A DNA stretch of 64,000 nucleotides from Paenibacillus sp. Soil522 (GCF_001428245.1 NZ_LMRV01000013.1:54466-118465), one strand, 5' to 3'. Positions 19,633 to 28,963 are shown, numbered from the stretch's first letter. Numbers and translations are program-made. The notes: generated by a model from the letters alone, not told the origin.

Positions 19633-19703
19633 TTTATCCCTTTTTCCGCATATAACTGATATTATCGCTACTTTGAGACCAGCAAAAGAGAGGAATGAGA
19701 TCG

Positions 19704-21548
19704 ATGTGTGGAATTACCGGCTGGATCGACTGGAACCGTGATCTGACTAAGCAAAGTGAAAGCTTAGAGAAGATGACCGACACTCTTGCACCGCGCGGTC
19801 CCGACGCTTCCGGCACGTGGATATCAGCGCATTGCGCTTTAGGCCACCGGCGTTTATCCGTCATTGACCCGGAGAACGGCGCACAGCCGATGATCCGCCA
19901 TACCGGCGAAGACAAATATGTCATTGTCTATAACGGGGAACTTTATAATGCGCCGGAGCTCCGCAAGGAGTTGGAAAGCAGAGGCAGAGCGTTTGCGACA
20001 AATTGCGACACAGAAGTGCTGCTGGTCGCTTTTATGGAGTGGGGCAAGTCGTGTGTGGAACGCTTTAACGGAATATTTGCGTTTGCCATTTGGGATGTAG
20101 CCGAGCAGGAGCTGTTCCTTGCACGCGACAGGCTCGGCGTTAAACCGTTGTTCTACAGCACGCAGGACGGTTTATTTATTTTTGGCTCGGAGCAAAAATG
20201 TATATTGGCCCATCCGGCAGTGAAGCCTGAGGTCGGCGCGGAGGGACTGGCGGAAATATTCATACTTGGTCCAGCCCGCACTCCGGGCCATGGTGTATAT
20301 AAACAAATTAGCGAGCTCAGACCTGGCCGATGTATGACTGTCAATCACGCTGGTTTAAAGACTACAACGTACTGGCAGCTTAAGAGCAGCCCGCATGAGC
20401 AGGATATCGAAGCAACCGCAGAGCAAGTGCGCGAGCTGCTCAAGGATACGGTTGAGCGTCAGCTCGTTTCCGATGTGCCCGTGTGCACCCTCCTGTCCGG
20501 CGGACTCGATTCCAGCGCGCTGACGACGCTTGCCGTTAATTATTACAATGACAACGGGCAAGGAAATGTCCACACTTATTCCGTAGACTACACCGATAAC
20601 GACAAACATTTTAAGGCGCATGCGTTTCAGCCTAATAGCGATGCTCCTTGGATCGAGAGAATGACGACGCATCTGGGTACGGTCCATCATCCGATACAAT
20701 TCGATACGCCTGAGCTGGTATGCGCTTTAGAAGCAGCCACCTTCGCCCGCGATCTTCCCGGCATGGCCGATGTCGATGCCTCTTTGCTGCTGTTCTGTCA
20801 TGAAATTAAGAAGGACGCTACCGTAGCGATATCCGGCGAGGCGGCCGACGAAATTTTCGGCGGCTATCCTTGGTTTCATCGTGAAGATGCGCTGGGTGCG
20901 AATACATTCCCATGGTCGCTCGCCTCGGCCATGCGTGCCGACCTGCTTGCCCCCGACGTAGCCGCATGGATTAAGCCGCTTGATTATATTGGAGACCGGT
21001 ACATGCAAGCGATAGCCGAGGTCCCTCATCTGGATGGCGAAACCGAGCAGCTTCGCAGAATGCGTCAAATGTCATATTTGAATATCACCCGCTTCATGCC
21101 GACGCTGCTTGACCGCAAGGATCGAATGAGCATGGCAGCCGGCCTGGAGGTTCGGGTTCCCTTCTGCGATCATCGGCTGGTGGAATACGTATGGAACATC
21201 CCTTGGGAAATCAAGACAGCAGGCGATCGGGAAAAAGGCATCCTGCGCAAAGCGCTGCGAGGCGTGCTTCCTGATGACGTGCTGACTCGAAAGAAGAGCC
21301 CATACCCAAAAACGCATAATCCGAACTACTTGGCCGCCGTTAAAGGGCTGCTGCTTGACGTGCTGAATGATCCCGGCTCGCCGCTGCTTCCGCTTATCAA
21401 TGTCCAAAAAGTAAGAGAGCTCGCGGAGTCGGATTCCGCGAAATCGAACATTCCCTGGTTCGGCCAGCTTATGTCCGGCCCGCAGCTATTCGCTTATTTA
21501 TATCAGATGAATGTGTGGCTGAAGCAATATAAAGTGGTTATAGGATAA
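19704..21548 (+). CDS. asnB: Asparagine synthase, glutamine-hydrolysing
   Basis: AsnB makes asparagine from aspartate, ATP and glutamine. The protein of 614 residues starts MCGITGW, so Cys2 becomes the N-terminal nucleophile of the glutaminase domain; this fixes the start at ATG 19704 rather than 19695. The glutaminase half shows RGPDASG, LGHRRLSVID and YNGELYN. The synthetase half has the ATP loop LLSGGLDSSALT and ISGEAADEIFGGY. The gene is monocistronic: a divergent gene lies upstream and a shared terminator downstream. No T-box leader is visible in the short upstream region. Confidence 0.96.
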   Translation: MCGITGWIDWNRDLTKQSESLEKMTDTLAPRGPDASGTWISAHCALGHRRLSVIDPENGAQPMIRHTGEDKYVIVYNGELYNAPELRKELESRGRAFATNCDTEVLLVAFMEWGKSCVERFNGIFAFAIWDVAEQELFLARDRLGVKPLFYSTQDGLFIFGSEQKCILAHPAVKPEVGAEGLAEIFILGPARTPGHGVYKQISELRPGRCMTVNHAGLKTTTYWQLKSSPHEQDIEATAEQVRELLKDTVERQLVSDVPVCTLLSGGLDSSALTTLAVNYYNDNGQGNVHTYSVDYTDNDKHFKAHAFQPNSDAPWIERMTTHLGTVHHPIQFDTPELVCALEAATFARDLPGMADVDASLLLFCHEIKKDATVAISGEAADEIFGGYPWFHREDALGANTFPWSLASAMRADLLAPDVAAWIKPLDYIGDRYMQAIAEVPHLDGETEQLRRMRQMSYLNITRFMPTLLDRKDRMSMAAGLEVRVPFCDHRLVEYVWNIPWEIKTAGDREKGILRKALRGVLPDDVLTRKKSPYPKTHNPNYLAAVKGLLLDVLNDPGSPLLPLINVQKVRELAESDSAKSNIPWFGQLMSGPQLFAYLYQMNVWLKQYKVVIG

Positions 21549-21558
21549 TGGAAAAAAA

Positions 21559-21612
21559 CCCCATCTACAAGTCGCCGCTTCAATCGGCCGACCGTGGATG
21601 GGGCTGTTTTTT
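21559..21612. terminator. Shared terminator between asnB and rdgB
   Basis: CCCCATCTAC and GTGGATGGGG form a 10-bp stem (one G-U pair) with a 25-base loop, flanked by an A run on the left and TTTTTT on the right. It can serve both convergent genes. Confidence 0.8.
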
Positions 21613-21618
21613 AACGAT

Positions 21619-22281
21619 TTAGGCTTGCTCAAGCAGCGGAAGGAGCCGTCTTAGCGCTTGCCCGCGATGACTGATTTCCTGCTTCTCTTCCTTCGACAGC
21701 TCGGCCATTCCGCGGTTCAAGCCAGGCAGCCAAAACAACGGATCATAGCCAAAGCCGCCGGAACCATGCGGCGCATCAGTAATAACCCCGTCAACGGTAC
21801 CCTCCACTTCGACAAATAAGCCGGTTACCGGATCATACAGCGCTAACGCGCATACGAATTGCGCATGGCTTAGCAATTGCGAGCCGTCAGGAAGCTGCCC
21901 TAAATCCGCTTGTTCCTTGTTTGCGAGCATAAGCTTCAGCTCCCGGATCAGCTTCGCATTGTTATCGCCGTCAGTCGCGCCTTCACCCGCATAGCGCGCA
22001 GAATAAACGCCCGGCTCTCCACCCAGCGCAGTGACGCGCAATCCTGAATCATCCGCCAGCACGGGAACGCCCAGCGCTTCGGCAGTCGTCTTCGCTTTAA
22101 TGCGCGCATTCGCCGCGAACGTCTCGCCGTCTTCGACGATGTCCGGAATTTGCGGGTAGTCGAGCAGGCTTGCCGTTGTTTTACCAAGCTTCTGGAGCGC
22201 GTGCGCAAACTCCTTCACCTTACCGGCATTTTTTGTGGCAACGACAATAACCTCATGAGATAAGACAGAATGCCTCGTCAT
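21619..22281 (-). CDS. rdgB: XTP/dITP diphosphatase (RdgB/HAM1 family)
   Basis: This enzyme hydrolyses non-canonical purine nucleotides such as dITP and XTP and so prevents their incorporation into DNA. The 220-residue product shows the family motifs VVATKNAGKVKEF, TFAANARIKA, LADDSGLRV and the late SGGFGYDPLFW. ATG 22281 has GGAGG eight bases upstream; the longer frame from 22323 would run into rph. It begins four bases after the rph stop codon, the same order (gerM-rph-ysnA) as in B. subtilis. Confidence 0.96.
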   Translation of the reverse strand: MTRHSVLSHEVIVVATKNAGKVKEFAHALQKLGKTTASLLDYPQIPDIVEDGETFAANARIKAKTTAEALGVPVLADDSGLRVTALGGEPGVYSARYAGEGATDGDNNAKLIRELKLMLANKEQADLGQLPDGSQLLSHAQFVCALALYDPVTGLFVEVEGTVDGVITDAPHGSGGFGYDPLFWLPGLNRGMAELSKEEKQEISHRGQALRRLLPLLEQA

Positions 22282-22285
22282 GACA

Positions 22286-23023
22286 TTAACCTCCAATGCG
22301 GTCCGCCAAAGGTCCCAGCGCATCCTTTTGCTTGCTGATCAGCTCCGTGATGCCCTCTTCTCCCAGTGCCAGCAATTGGTTAAGCTCTTCCCTTGAAAAT
22401 GGCGCTTCCTCGCCCGTACCCTGTACTTCAACGAATTTGCCGCTGCCAGTCATGACGACGTTCATGTCAACCTTTGCCTTGGAATCCTCTTCATAGTTCA
22501 GATCAAGCAATGCTTTCTCCTGAATGACGCCTACGCTTACCGATGCCAGAAAATCAGTAATCGGGTATTTGGTGAACTGGGATTTCTGGGAAAGCTTATT
22601 GACCGCAATAGAGAGTGCGATGAAAGAGCCGGTAATGGACGTCGTACGCGTACCGCCATCCGCTTGAATAACATCGCAGTCCAGCGTTATGGTCCTCTCG
22701 CCGAGCGCCTGCAAATCAACGACCGAGCGCAATGCGCGCCCTATCAGGCGTTGAATTTCCATCGTCCGTCCGGTCAGCTTCCCCTTCGCGGCTTCGCGAA
22801 TGTTACGTGTATGCGTTGCCCGCGGAAGCATCGCATATTCTGCTGTAATCCAGCCCTTGCCCTGCCCCTTCATGAACGGGGGAACCCGCTCCTCGACGCT
22901 TGCCGTACAAATGACCTTCGTATCTCCAACCTCAATGAGAACCGAGCCCTCTGCGTATTTATTGACACCTGTAGTTATGGTTACCGGCCGAAGCTGGTTC
23001 GGTTGCCGACCGTCGTTTCTCAT
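22286..23023 (-). CDS. rph: Ribonuclease PH
   Basis: RNase PH is a phosphate-dependent 3'-to-5' exoribonuclease that trims tRNA precursors. The 245-residue protein starts [14 protein letters not shown] and has [20 protein letters not shown], the phosphate-binding [17 protein letters not shown] region and the C-terminal [16 protein letters not shown]. Length and motifs are complete. The ATG follows AGGAGG. Its leader contains overlapping hairpins that look like a transcription attenuator (see 23152-23204). Confidence 0.97.
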   Translation of the reverse strand: MRNDGRQPNQLRPVTITTGVNKYAEGSVLIEVGDTKVICTASVEERVPPFMKGQGKGWITAEYAMLPRATHTRNIREAAKGKLTGRTMEIQRLIGRALRSVVDLQALGERTITLDCDVIQADGGTRTTSITGSFIALSIAVNKLSQKSQFTKYPITDFLASVSVGVIQEKALLDLNYEEDSKAKVDMNVVMTGSGKFVEVQGTGEEAPFSREELNQLLALGEEGITELISKQKDALGPLADRIGG

Positions 23024-23151
23024 GCTAATTTCCTCCTGATTGATGCGTTGTATTATTCGTTATGCAGTTTATCGTCCATGAAACAAATGGATCCCATCTA
23101 CAATCCTTCCTATTTTAACAAAGTAGCCTGCGAATTGCATCCGCCGCACCC

Positions 23152-23204
23152 AAAAAAAAGAAAACAGCCGCCAATTGGCAGGCTGATAACAGGAGCAGCC
23201 TGCC
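23152..23204 (-). promoter_or_regulatory. Attenuator-like overlapping hairpins in the rph leader
   Basis: On the minus strand three segments lie in order: GGCAGGCTG (23196-23204), CAGCCTGCC (23177-23185) and GGCGGCTG (23165-23172), then a T-rich run (23152-23164). Segments 1 and 2 form a perfect 9-bp hairpin. Segments 2 and 3 form a terminator stem with one bulged base next to the T run. The pairings are mutually exclusive. It may simply be a second terminator for gerM, but the overlap suggests a switch. Confidence 0.5.
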
Positions 23205-23233
23205 TACCGCCTAAGACGCAATCCATACACAAA

Positions 23234-23271
23234 AGAGTCTGCCCAAAAGCTTTCACTTTTGAGCAGACTCT
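23234..23271 (-). terminator. Terminator after gerM
   Basis: A 15-to-16-bp stem (AGAGTCTGCTCAAAAG with its partner, one mismatch) starts about 20 bases after the gerM stop codon. The T run behind it is short (TTTT), which may explain the second hairpin further on. Confidence 0.75.
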
Positions 23272-23292
23272 TCATTCATTTCATGCTAATGA

Positions 23293-24345
23293 TTAAGATT
23301 TTATGGCATTGACGTGATGCGGTCTACCTACGGGCTCGCTGTAAGAGTTGTTGGCCATATCTACGATATTGGCTTCCCCGTTCACTTTGATTTGGACGGT
23401 TGCCGCACCCGTATTTTCTGTAATGGACAGGACTAGCGCCTGCAGCATTTCGGTCGGAAGCTTCTGGCCTTCCTGATAAGCCTCATCCTGTAAATCTACG
23501 GTAACGACGTCTCCGTCCTGCACGACGTTCTTCACCTGAACATCCGGCAAAATGACGCTGGTCAGCTCTTTTTTGTTAAGCGGGCCGGAGATCAGCTGCT
23601 CGAGTGCCGCTTGTGCAGGAGATGAAGAACGGGCTACAAGACGGGTAACCGGGACATAATATTGTTCGTCGCTTAAGGTTTGAGCGGAGAAGTAAAGCGT
23701 CACCGGCGTAGACTCCGCATAATTCACACCTTCAGCCGCTTCGATATTAATGCCTATCGCCCGCGTCAACGTTTCGTCAAGCGGGTAGCCGTCGACTGGC
23801 ATTTCCGACAGCTTGGCGCCTTCGCACCAGATTTCTACCCCTTCGATTCCAGGCATCGCCGTGAGTGTCCATGTGATTGCTTCTACGATTGTTCGCTCGT
23901 CTTGCACGTTGTAGTCGTTGAAGGGCTCGGAAAATTCAACCGTAGCAAGCTTCTGTTCTTTATCGTATTTGTAAGATTTAATTTGAGTGCCCTGCGGGAT
24001 AACAGCGCGGAAATCCTCCGGCAGTTGATTCGCGTAAGCGCCGTTCTCCACCATCATTTCAAGCGCCTTCTGTGCTGCTGTTTCGTTTGTGCCAAGCGTG
24101 GTCTGAAGAGAGATCGGAGCCAAGTAGCCATTGCGGTCTTCGAGATAAACCGTCATTTGCGATTCTTCGCCAAGCTCGGCGGCCTGTCCGGTTTCCGCTC
24201 CTTCCGTTCCATCCTTAACCTCTACTTGCGGCGGGTCTATTGACTGGCTTGTCTCTTGCGAGAAAAAGCCGCATCCTGCAGTAATAATGGGCAGCACCAA
24301 AACACCTGTAAGCACAGCACCCCTAATCCATCTTTTTTGAATCAT
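23293..24345 (-). CDS. gerM: Spore germination/sporulation lipoprotein GerM
   Basis: GerM is needed for sporulation septum and engulfment stages and for germination in Bacillus. The 350-residue product has a lipoprotein signal with lipobox ITAGC (Cys at residue 25) and two GerMN domains, roughly residues 60-190 and 205-335. Each holds a module of the type VTLYFSAQ...LVARSSSPAQAALEQLISGP. The second repeat ends IVDMANNSYSEPVGRPH. The ATG follows GGGAGGAAAGG. It lies just upstream of rph as in B. subtilis, but two hairpins stand between them. Confidence 0.93.
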   Translation of the reverse strand: MIQKRWIRGAVLTGVLVLPIITAGCGFFSQETSQSIDPPQVEVKDGTEGAETGQAAELGEESQMTVYLEDRNGYLAPISLQTTLGTNETAAQKALEMMVENGAYANQLPEDFRAVIPQGTQIKSYKYDKEQKLATVEFSEPFNDYNVQDERTIVEAITWTLTAMPGIEGVEIWCEGAKLSEMPVDGYPLDETLTRAIGINIEAAEGVNYAESTPVTLYFSAQTLSDEQYYVPVTRLVARSSSPAQAALEQLISGPLNKKELTSVILPDVQVKNVVQDGDVVTVDLQDEAYQEGQKLPTEMLQALVLSITENTGAATVQIKVNGEANIVDMANNSYSEPVGRPHHVNAIKS

Positions 24346-24475
24346 ATTACCTTTCCTCCCTAATCAAGTTTTGCCTGTCGGCTTTGTACAACTCCTTATT
24401 TGTAGTACTATGTATACGAGCCCTTCCCTTTTTTAGACCAGTTTTGTCCATAAAATCCTAAGGGGGAATAAAAAC

Positions 24476-25015
24476 ATGTCCAATCCCGAAATTTATAGCC
24501 TCAATAGCCGCAAAGTGGCTGAGGCTACAGACGAATGGCTCATCAAACGCGGAGTTACGAAAATGGCGATAGCCGAGCTCGTGCATTTTTTGCAAAAGGA
24601 CTATTTTCCTGACTTGACGCCCGAGGATTGCATGATACATGTCGATGCCGTCCTATCGAAGCGCGAGGTGCAAAATGCCGTACTGACCGGCATTCAGCTC
24701 GATATTCTTGCCGAGGAAGGCAAGCTGATGGCACCTCTGCAGGATATGATTAAGCATGATGAGAGTCTGTATGGCTGCGATGAAATATTGGCGCTGTCCA
24801 TCGTCAATGTGTACGGCAGCATCGGATTCACAAATTTCGGTTACGTCGATAAGCTGAAGCCCGGCATTCTGGTTAGGCTGAATGATAAAAAAGACGGGGA
24901 GATTCATACGTTTCTGGATGATATCGTCGGGGCTATTGCAGCTTCGGCAGCAAGCCGGATCGCGCATCGCAAACAAGCGGAACGGGAAGGCTTCACGCAG
25001 CCTCCGCTCGATTAA
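24476..25015 (+). CDS. Phosphatidylglycerophosphatase A-family protein (YutG-like), copy 1
   Basis: A 179-residue member of the PgpA family, which dephosphorylates phosphatidylglycerol phosphate. Visible motifs are GCDEILALSIVNVYGSIGFTN and the acidic HTFLDDIVGAIAAS near the C-terminus, which supplies metal-binding aspartates in the family. The first part (RKVAEATDEWLIKRGVTKMAIAEL) fits the B. subtilis YutG type. ATG 24476 has AGGGGG nine bases upstream. A second copy lies at 50941-51432. It probably forms an operon with the next gene 58 bases downstream. Confidence 0.85.
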   Translation: MSNPEIYSLNSRKVAEATDEWLIKRGVTKMAIAELVHFLQKDYFPDLTPEDCMIHVDAVLSKREVQNAVLTGIQLDILAEEGKLMAPLQDMIKHDESLYGCDEILALSIVNVYGSIGFTNFGYVDKLKPGILVRLNDKKDGEIHTFLDDIVGAIAASAASRIAHRKQAEREGFTQPPLD

Positions 25016-25073
25016 TAAAAGCTTGTTTACGAAGCAGGAATATGCTATCGCAAACCTTTAAGGAGGGCATGCC

Positions 25074-25754
25074 ATGAATTACGATATTTTTTATAAAGGC
25101 GCATTTGCCATGCTGAAAGTGAAGCTGAATCCGGGCGAGAGCGTTAAAGCCGAAATGGGTGCGATGGTTTCCATGTCGCCCAGCATCGACCTTAAAGGCA
25201 CAACAGACGGTGGATTCATGCGCGGGCTAGGAAGGATGCTGAGCGGGGAAACGTTCTTTTTTCAAGAAATGACAGCTGTTCGGGGGCAAGGTGAAGTCCA
25301 CCTTGCTCCTCCCTCGCTCGGCGATATTGAGGCGATTGAGCTCGATGGCTCCTATAAGCTTTACGTACAGAAGGATGGCTTCTTGGCTGGCACCAGCGGC
25401 ATTGAGGTCAACACGAAGATGCAAAATCTAGGCAAGGGACTCATGTCCGGTGAAGGCTTCTTTATCGTGGAAATCAGCGGCAGAGGCACCGTATTTCTGT
25501 CTTCCTACGGCGCGATCCATGCCCTCAACCTGAGTCCCGGCGAAGAGGTGATCGTTGATAACGGTCACTTGGTCGCTTGGCCAGGCTATATGAATTATTC
25601 GATTGAGAAAGCATCGAAGGGCTGGCTGTCCAGCATAACGAGCGGCGAAGGCATCGTATGCCGCTTCCGCGGCGAAGGCATCGTCCTTATCCAAACCCGC
25701 AATCCTACGAGCTTCGGAGCCTGGTTGAAAAAATTTATACCCGGCGGCAGCTAA
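25074..25754 (+). CDS. AIM24/TIGR00266 family protein
   Basis: A 226-residue beta-rich protein of the AIM24 (TIGR00266) family, for which no enzymatic role is known in bacteria. The typical pattern is present: AMLKVKLNPGESVKAEMGAM at the start, MLSGETFFFQEMTA in the middle, GEGFFIVEISGRGTVFLSSYG, and a final GIVCRFRGEGIVLIQTRNP. No signal peptide is seen. The ATG follows GGAGGGCATGCC. It is the second gene after the PgpA-like gene and likely shares its transcript. Confidence 0.85.
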   Translation: MNYDIFYKGAFAMLKVKLNPGESVKAEMGAMVSMSPSIDLKGTTDGGFMRGLGRMLSGETFFFQEMTAVRGQGEVHLAPPSLGDIEAIELDGSYKLYVQKDGFLAGTSGIEVNTKMQNLGKGLMSGEGFFIVEISGRGTVFLSSYGAIHALNLSPGEEVIVDNGHLVAWPGYMNYSIEKASKGWLSSITSGEGIVCRFRGEGIVLIQTRNPTSFGAWLKKFIPGGS

Positions 25755-25894
25755 CAGCAATAGAAATCATAACAAAGGATCAGCTTGTCCACGGACAGGG
25801 CTGGTCTTTTTTGTTTATACCTGTTCTATCCCTTTAAAGCATACAGCCGCAGAGCTAAAATAAACTAATATCAAATATTAAGGGAGATGTTTTA

Positions 25895-26627
25895 TTGTCT
25901 GATAATCGCATACCATATTCTTGAACGGGAGCTGCAGGTGGCACGTCACCTGCAAACCAGTGGCGTTCCAGTGTTGTTGCCCATTCATAATGCAGGACCT
26001 CACGATGTTGATGGCAAGTGGGCGATATTCTGGAGCTATGTGCCTGCTACACAATTAGAGCCTCTTTCGCCGGAACATGCAGTATCGCTGGTCAATGACC
26101 TCTCCTTAGCAATGAAAAGCTTGACTGGCTCATTCCCCGTACTCGGCGTATGGGAGCGGACATGCCAGGCTGCTGCAAAGACTGAGAGAACAATCTGAAT
26201 CTCGTATACAAGCTTTATTAGAGGTTTTTGTTAAGGTAGACAAACAAATCCGTATGATTGCGCCTGAGCACTGATACCTGCTCATGGAGATGCTCATGCC
26301 GGGAACCTGCTGCCAAGCCCTAACGGCTGGCTCTGGATAGATTTTGAGGATGTATCATTAATGCCAGTCTACTGGGATCTGGCTTCATTTGTTGGTAATC
26401 TTGTCTTATTCCGTGGTATTCAAGAGCCAACTTATAAGTACATGCTGAATAATGCGGAGATTGTTGCCGACAAAAAAGCATTTGAGCTTGCGCTTAGCGC
26501 ACGAATACTCTTGTCTACCTTATCCAATCTGGATTTAGCACTCGCAGGCCATGGAGATTTGGTATTCGCAACTCGTCAATTGGAGCTTGCCGAACCGTTT
26601 CTATACTCTATTAATCCGAACAGATAA
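25895..26627 (+). pseudogene. Broken phosphotransferase (APH/choline kinase fold)
   Basis: A ribosome site AGGGAG and TTG 25895 open a short frame (MSDNRIPYS) that stops at once. In a second frame LERELQVARHLQTSGVPVLLPIH...PATQLEPL follows up to 26198. A third stretch in another frame begins near 26162 (ARLLQRLREQSESRI) and stops at about 26273. The last stretch holds the catalytic motif HGDAHAGNLL near 26290 and WIDFEDVSLMPVYWDLA. The N-terminal kinase lobe is mostly missing. This is a decayed APH-family gene, either species-specific loss or sequencing error at two or more places; the deletion argues for true decay. Confidence 0.85.
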
Positions 26628-26631
26628 AAAA

Positions 26632-26680
26632 GGGGCTGCCCCTTTATCGGTCTTATCGACCTTCAAGAGCAGCCCCGTTT
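26632..26680. terminator. Shared terminator before glpX and after the pseudogene
   Basis: GGGGCTGC (26632-26639) pairs with GCAGCCCC (26669-26676). An A run precedes and TTTT follows, so it can act on both strands. The loop is long (29 bases). Confidence 0.65.
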
Positions 26681-26684
26681 TGGT

Positions 26685-27656
26685 TTAATTATTGCCGTTC
26701 AGAAATGTCTTATTCGGTAAATAGTGCACGGCGCGGACGAAACGGATCGTTTTGGTTTTAGCCCGCATGACGATGGAATGCGTCTCGGCTCTTTGATCCG
26801 GGAAATACTGCACGCCGCCCAAAAACTCGCCTGGCGTAACGCCCGTAGCCGCGAAATAAACATCGCCCGTTCCGATCATATCCTCCATCGTAAGCACCCG
26901 GTACGGATCCTCGATTCCCATCTGAACGCAGCGGTTATATTCGGTGCTGTCAGCCGGCATTAGGCGCGCCTGCAATTCTCCGCCCATACATTTCAGTGCT
27001 GCCGCCGCTATTACACCCTCCGGCGCGCCGCCCGAGCCTACATATAAGTCGATCCCCGCTTCCGGGAACGCTGGCGCCATCGCACCGGCTACATCGCCAT
27101 CCGATAAAAACTTAATGCGGACGCCGACCTTGCGCAGCACCTTAACGATCGATTCATGACGCGTCCGGTCCAAAATCATAACCGTTAAATCCGACACCTT
27201 CTTATTTAATGCATTCGCCGCTTTGGCAAGCGTCACATCCATCGGGTCCGTAATGCTTAGCTTGCCAACGAGCGCGGGACCGAAGGCTAGCTTCTCCATG
27301 TACATATCCGGCGCATGCAGCAGCTGCCCTTTGCCTGCGACCGCGAGAACGGACATCGCATTATTTAATCCTTTCGCCACGATCTCCGTTCCTTCAAGCG
27401 GATCAACCGCAACGTCAACTTCCGGACCGTTAAGGCTGCCAACTTCCTCGCCGATATAGAGCATTGGCGCTTCATCCATTTCCCCTTCGCCAATGACAAC
27501 AGTCCCGCGAATCGATACGGAATCAAACATCGAGCGCATCGCCGACGTTGCTGCGCCGTCAGCGCTATTCTTATCGCCTCTCCCCATCCATGGCGCGGAT
27601 GCGAGTGCCGCTAATTCCGTTACACGTACTAGTTCTAATGCCAATTCTCTCTCCAT
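26685..27656 (-). CDS. glpX: Fructose-1,6-bisphosphatase class II (GlpX)
   Basis: GlpX removes the 1-phosphate of fructose 1,6-bisphosphate in gluconeogenesis. The 323-residue product shows APWMGRGDKNSADGAAT, the metal site VVIGEGEMDEAPMLYIGEE, DPLEGTEIVAKG and the later GSGGAPEGVIAAAALKC. ATG 27656 has GGGAG eight bases upstream; the frame from 27707 adds 17 unlikely residues. It stands alone, with an AT-rich 287-base region upstream that also holds the terminator of the next gene. Confidence 0.96.
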   Translation of the reverse strand: MERELALELVRVTELAALASAPWMGRGDKNSADGAATSAMRSMFDSVSIRGTVVIGEGEMDEAPMLYIGEEVGSLNGPEVDVAVDPLEGTEIVAKGLNNAMSVLAVAGKGQLLHAPDMYMEKLAFGPALVGKLSITDPMDVTLAKAANALNKKVSDLTVMILDRTRHESIVKVLRKVGVRIKFLSDGDVAGAMAPAFPEAGIDLYVGSGGAPEGVIAAAALKCMGGELQARLMPADSTEYNRCVQMGIEDPYRVLTMEDMIGTGDVYFAATGVTPGEFLGGVQYFPDQRAETHSIVMRAKTKTIRFVRAVHYLPNKTFLNGNN

Positions 27657-27846
27657 AATCCAATCTCCCTCTGATCTCTTATTACGGAATAGATAATTAG
27701 CGTGCATGTTGAGCTCATTTCCGTTATTTAATATGTATCATATATTTATATATGTCGCAATATATATTTCACAATCTTCATAAAATCATCATTTTTCAAC
27801 TCATCATTTATTTATGCCAACCGTATCCGTTTAATACAGCAGCAAA

Positions 27847-27888
27847 AGAGCGGGCCCTCACAGGAAAAAACCTGTAATGACACGCTCT
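27847..27888 (-). terminator. Probable terminator after the MBL-fold gene
   Basis: An outer stem AGAGCG/CGCTCT and an inner stem ACAGG/CCTGT are separated by a mismatched section. TTTT follows on the minus strand. It is about 55 bases after the stop codon. The rest of the 27657-27943 gap is AT-rich and shows no gene. Confidence 0.5.
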
Positions 27889-27943
27889 GATGGCGATTTA
27901 TATATTAAAAATAAAATACGCGCATATTGGGCTTCCGCGGCCG

Positions 27944-28963
27944 CTAAGGCGTCACTGCAGAATATTGATAGACACCATCGACAGAAACAGAGGTAATCCG
28001 GGCATTACGCTCCAAATAAACCAAATGCGCGAGCGTCTCCGACATCGCGAATCTCCATTGGTGGGCGTTGCCGTTCAGCCGGCTGCCGAATAGAGCCTCG
28101 CACACGTCATAGGCGGAGCGGGGCTCTTCAGCGAGCATCGCAGCCATTTTGTCGAGCCGCTGTTCATGATGCTGCCGCAGCTCCGCAATTCGGCCTTGGA
28201 AATCGGTGAAAGGATCACGATGTCCGGGAAAAGCGAGCTTGACCCCGTATTGACCCAGCTCATGCAAGCTGTTTAGAAAGGCTTTCAGCGGATTTCCTTC
28301 CTCACCCGGAACGAAGCTAACATTCGGCGAAATATCCGGCAGCACCTGATCGCCGCATATCATCCATTGCCTCTCCTTCTGATAGAAGCAGAGCTGACCG
28401 TTCGCATGACCGGGCGCATCGATTAAGAGCCAGCTTAGTCCGCCAAGCATCATATGGCTGCCAGCCTCGAAATAAGTTACCTCCGGCTGCGGCGATACCA
28501 TGTTCACAAACGTTTCAAGATTTTCCGCAATAGCCGCCCTTAACGCGGCCGGCATTCCATGCTCCGCGTATAGAGATTGCAGCTGCTGGGAAAATACGCT
28601 GCCCTCCCCCCACAAACTTATGGCATAGGCATGTGCCCCGCGAGTCATAAATACAGGCGCGCCGCTTCTTTCCTGCACATAACCAGCCAACCCGTAATGA
28701 TCGGGATGCTGATGCGTCAGAACAATTCGGGTAATATCCTTCCAATGTAAGCCATGCCGCAGCAGGACAGCATCCCACACATTAATCGCTTCGTCCGTAC
28801 GCAGGCCGGGATCAATGAGCGTATAGCCCTGCTGCTCGGGAATCAGATAGCTGTTCACCCATTTCAGTGAAAAAGGTACAGGCACCTTTACCTGCAGCCA
28901 GCCCTCCTGCCATGATGCCGAATGAACGGCTGCTTCCTCTGCTTTTCGCTTGTTCATTGTCAT
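27944..28963 (-). CDS. Metallo-beta-lactamase-fold hydrolase
   Basis: A 339-residue protein with the binuclear metal motif THQHPDHYG (residues about 83-91), a later His in DAPGHANGQLCFY, the bridging Asp in MICGDQVLP, and the last His in FPGHRDPF. A C-terminal extension (EQRLDKMAAMLAEEPRSAYDVCEALF) resembles the helical tail of hydroxyacylglutathione-hydrolase-like and LACTB2-type enzymes. The substrate is unknown. Its ATG overlaps the stop codon of the upstream methyltransferase gene by four bases, so the two are translationally coupled. Confidence 0.88.
   Translation of the reverse strand: MTMNKRKAEEAAVHSASWQEGWLQVKVPVPFSLKWVNSYLIPEQQGYTLIDPGLRTDEAINVWDAVLLRHGLHWKDITRIVLTHQHPDHYGLAGYVQERSGAPVFMTRGAHAYAISLWGEGSVFSQQLQSLYAEHGMPAALRAAIAENLETFVNMVSPQPEVTYFEAGSHMMLGGLSWLLIDAPGHANGQLCFYQKERQWMICGDQVLPDISPNVSFVPGEEGNPLKAFLNSLHELGQYGVKLAFPGHRDPFTDFQGRIAELRQHHEQRLDKMAAMLAEEPRSAYDVCEALFGSRLNGNAHQWRFAMSETLAHLVYLERNARITSVSVDGVYQYSAVTP

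Noticed and set aside
19633..19703. T-box or other riboswitch upstream of asnB
   Set aside because: Only about 70 bases separate the divergent genes, with no T-box core or terminator stem.
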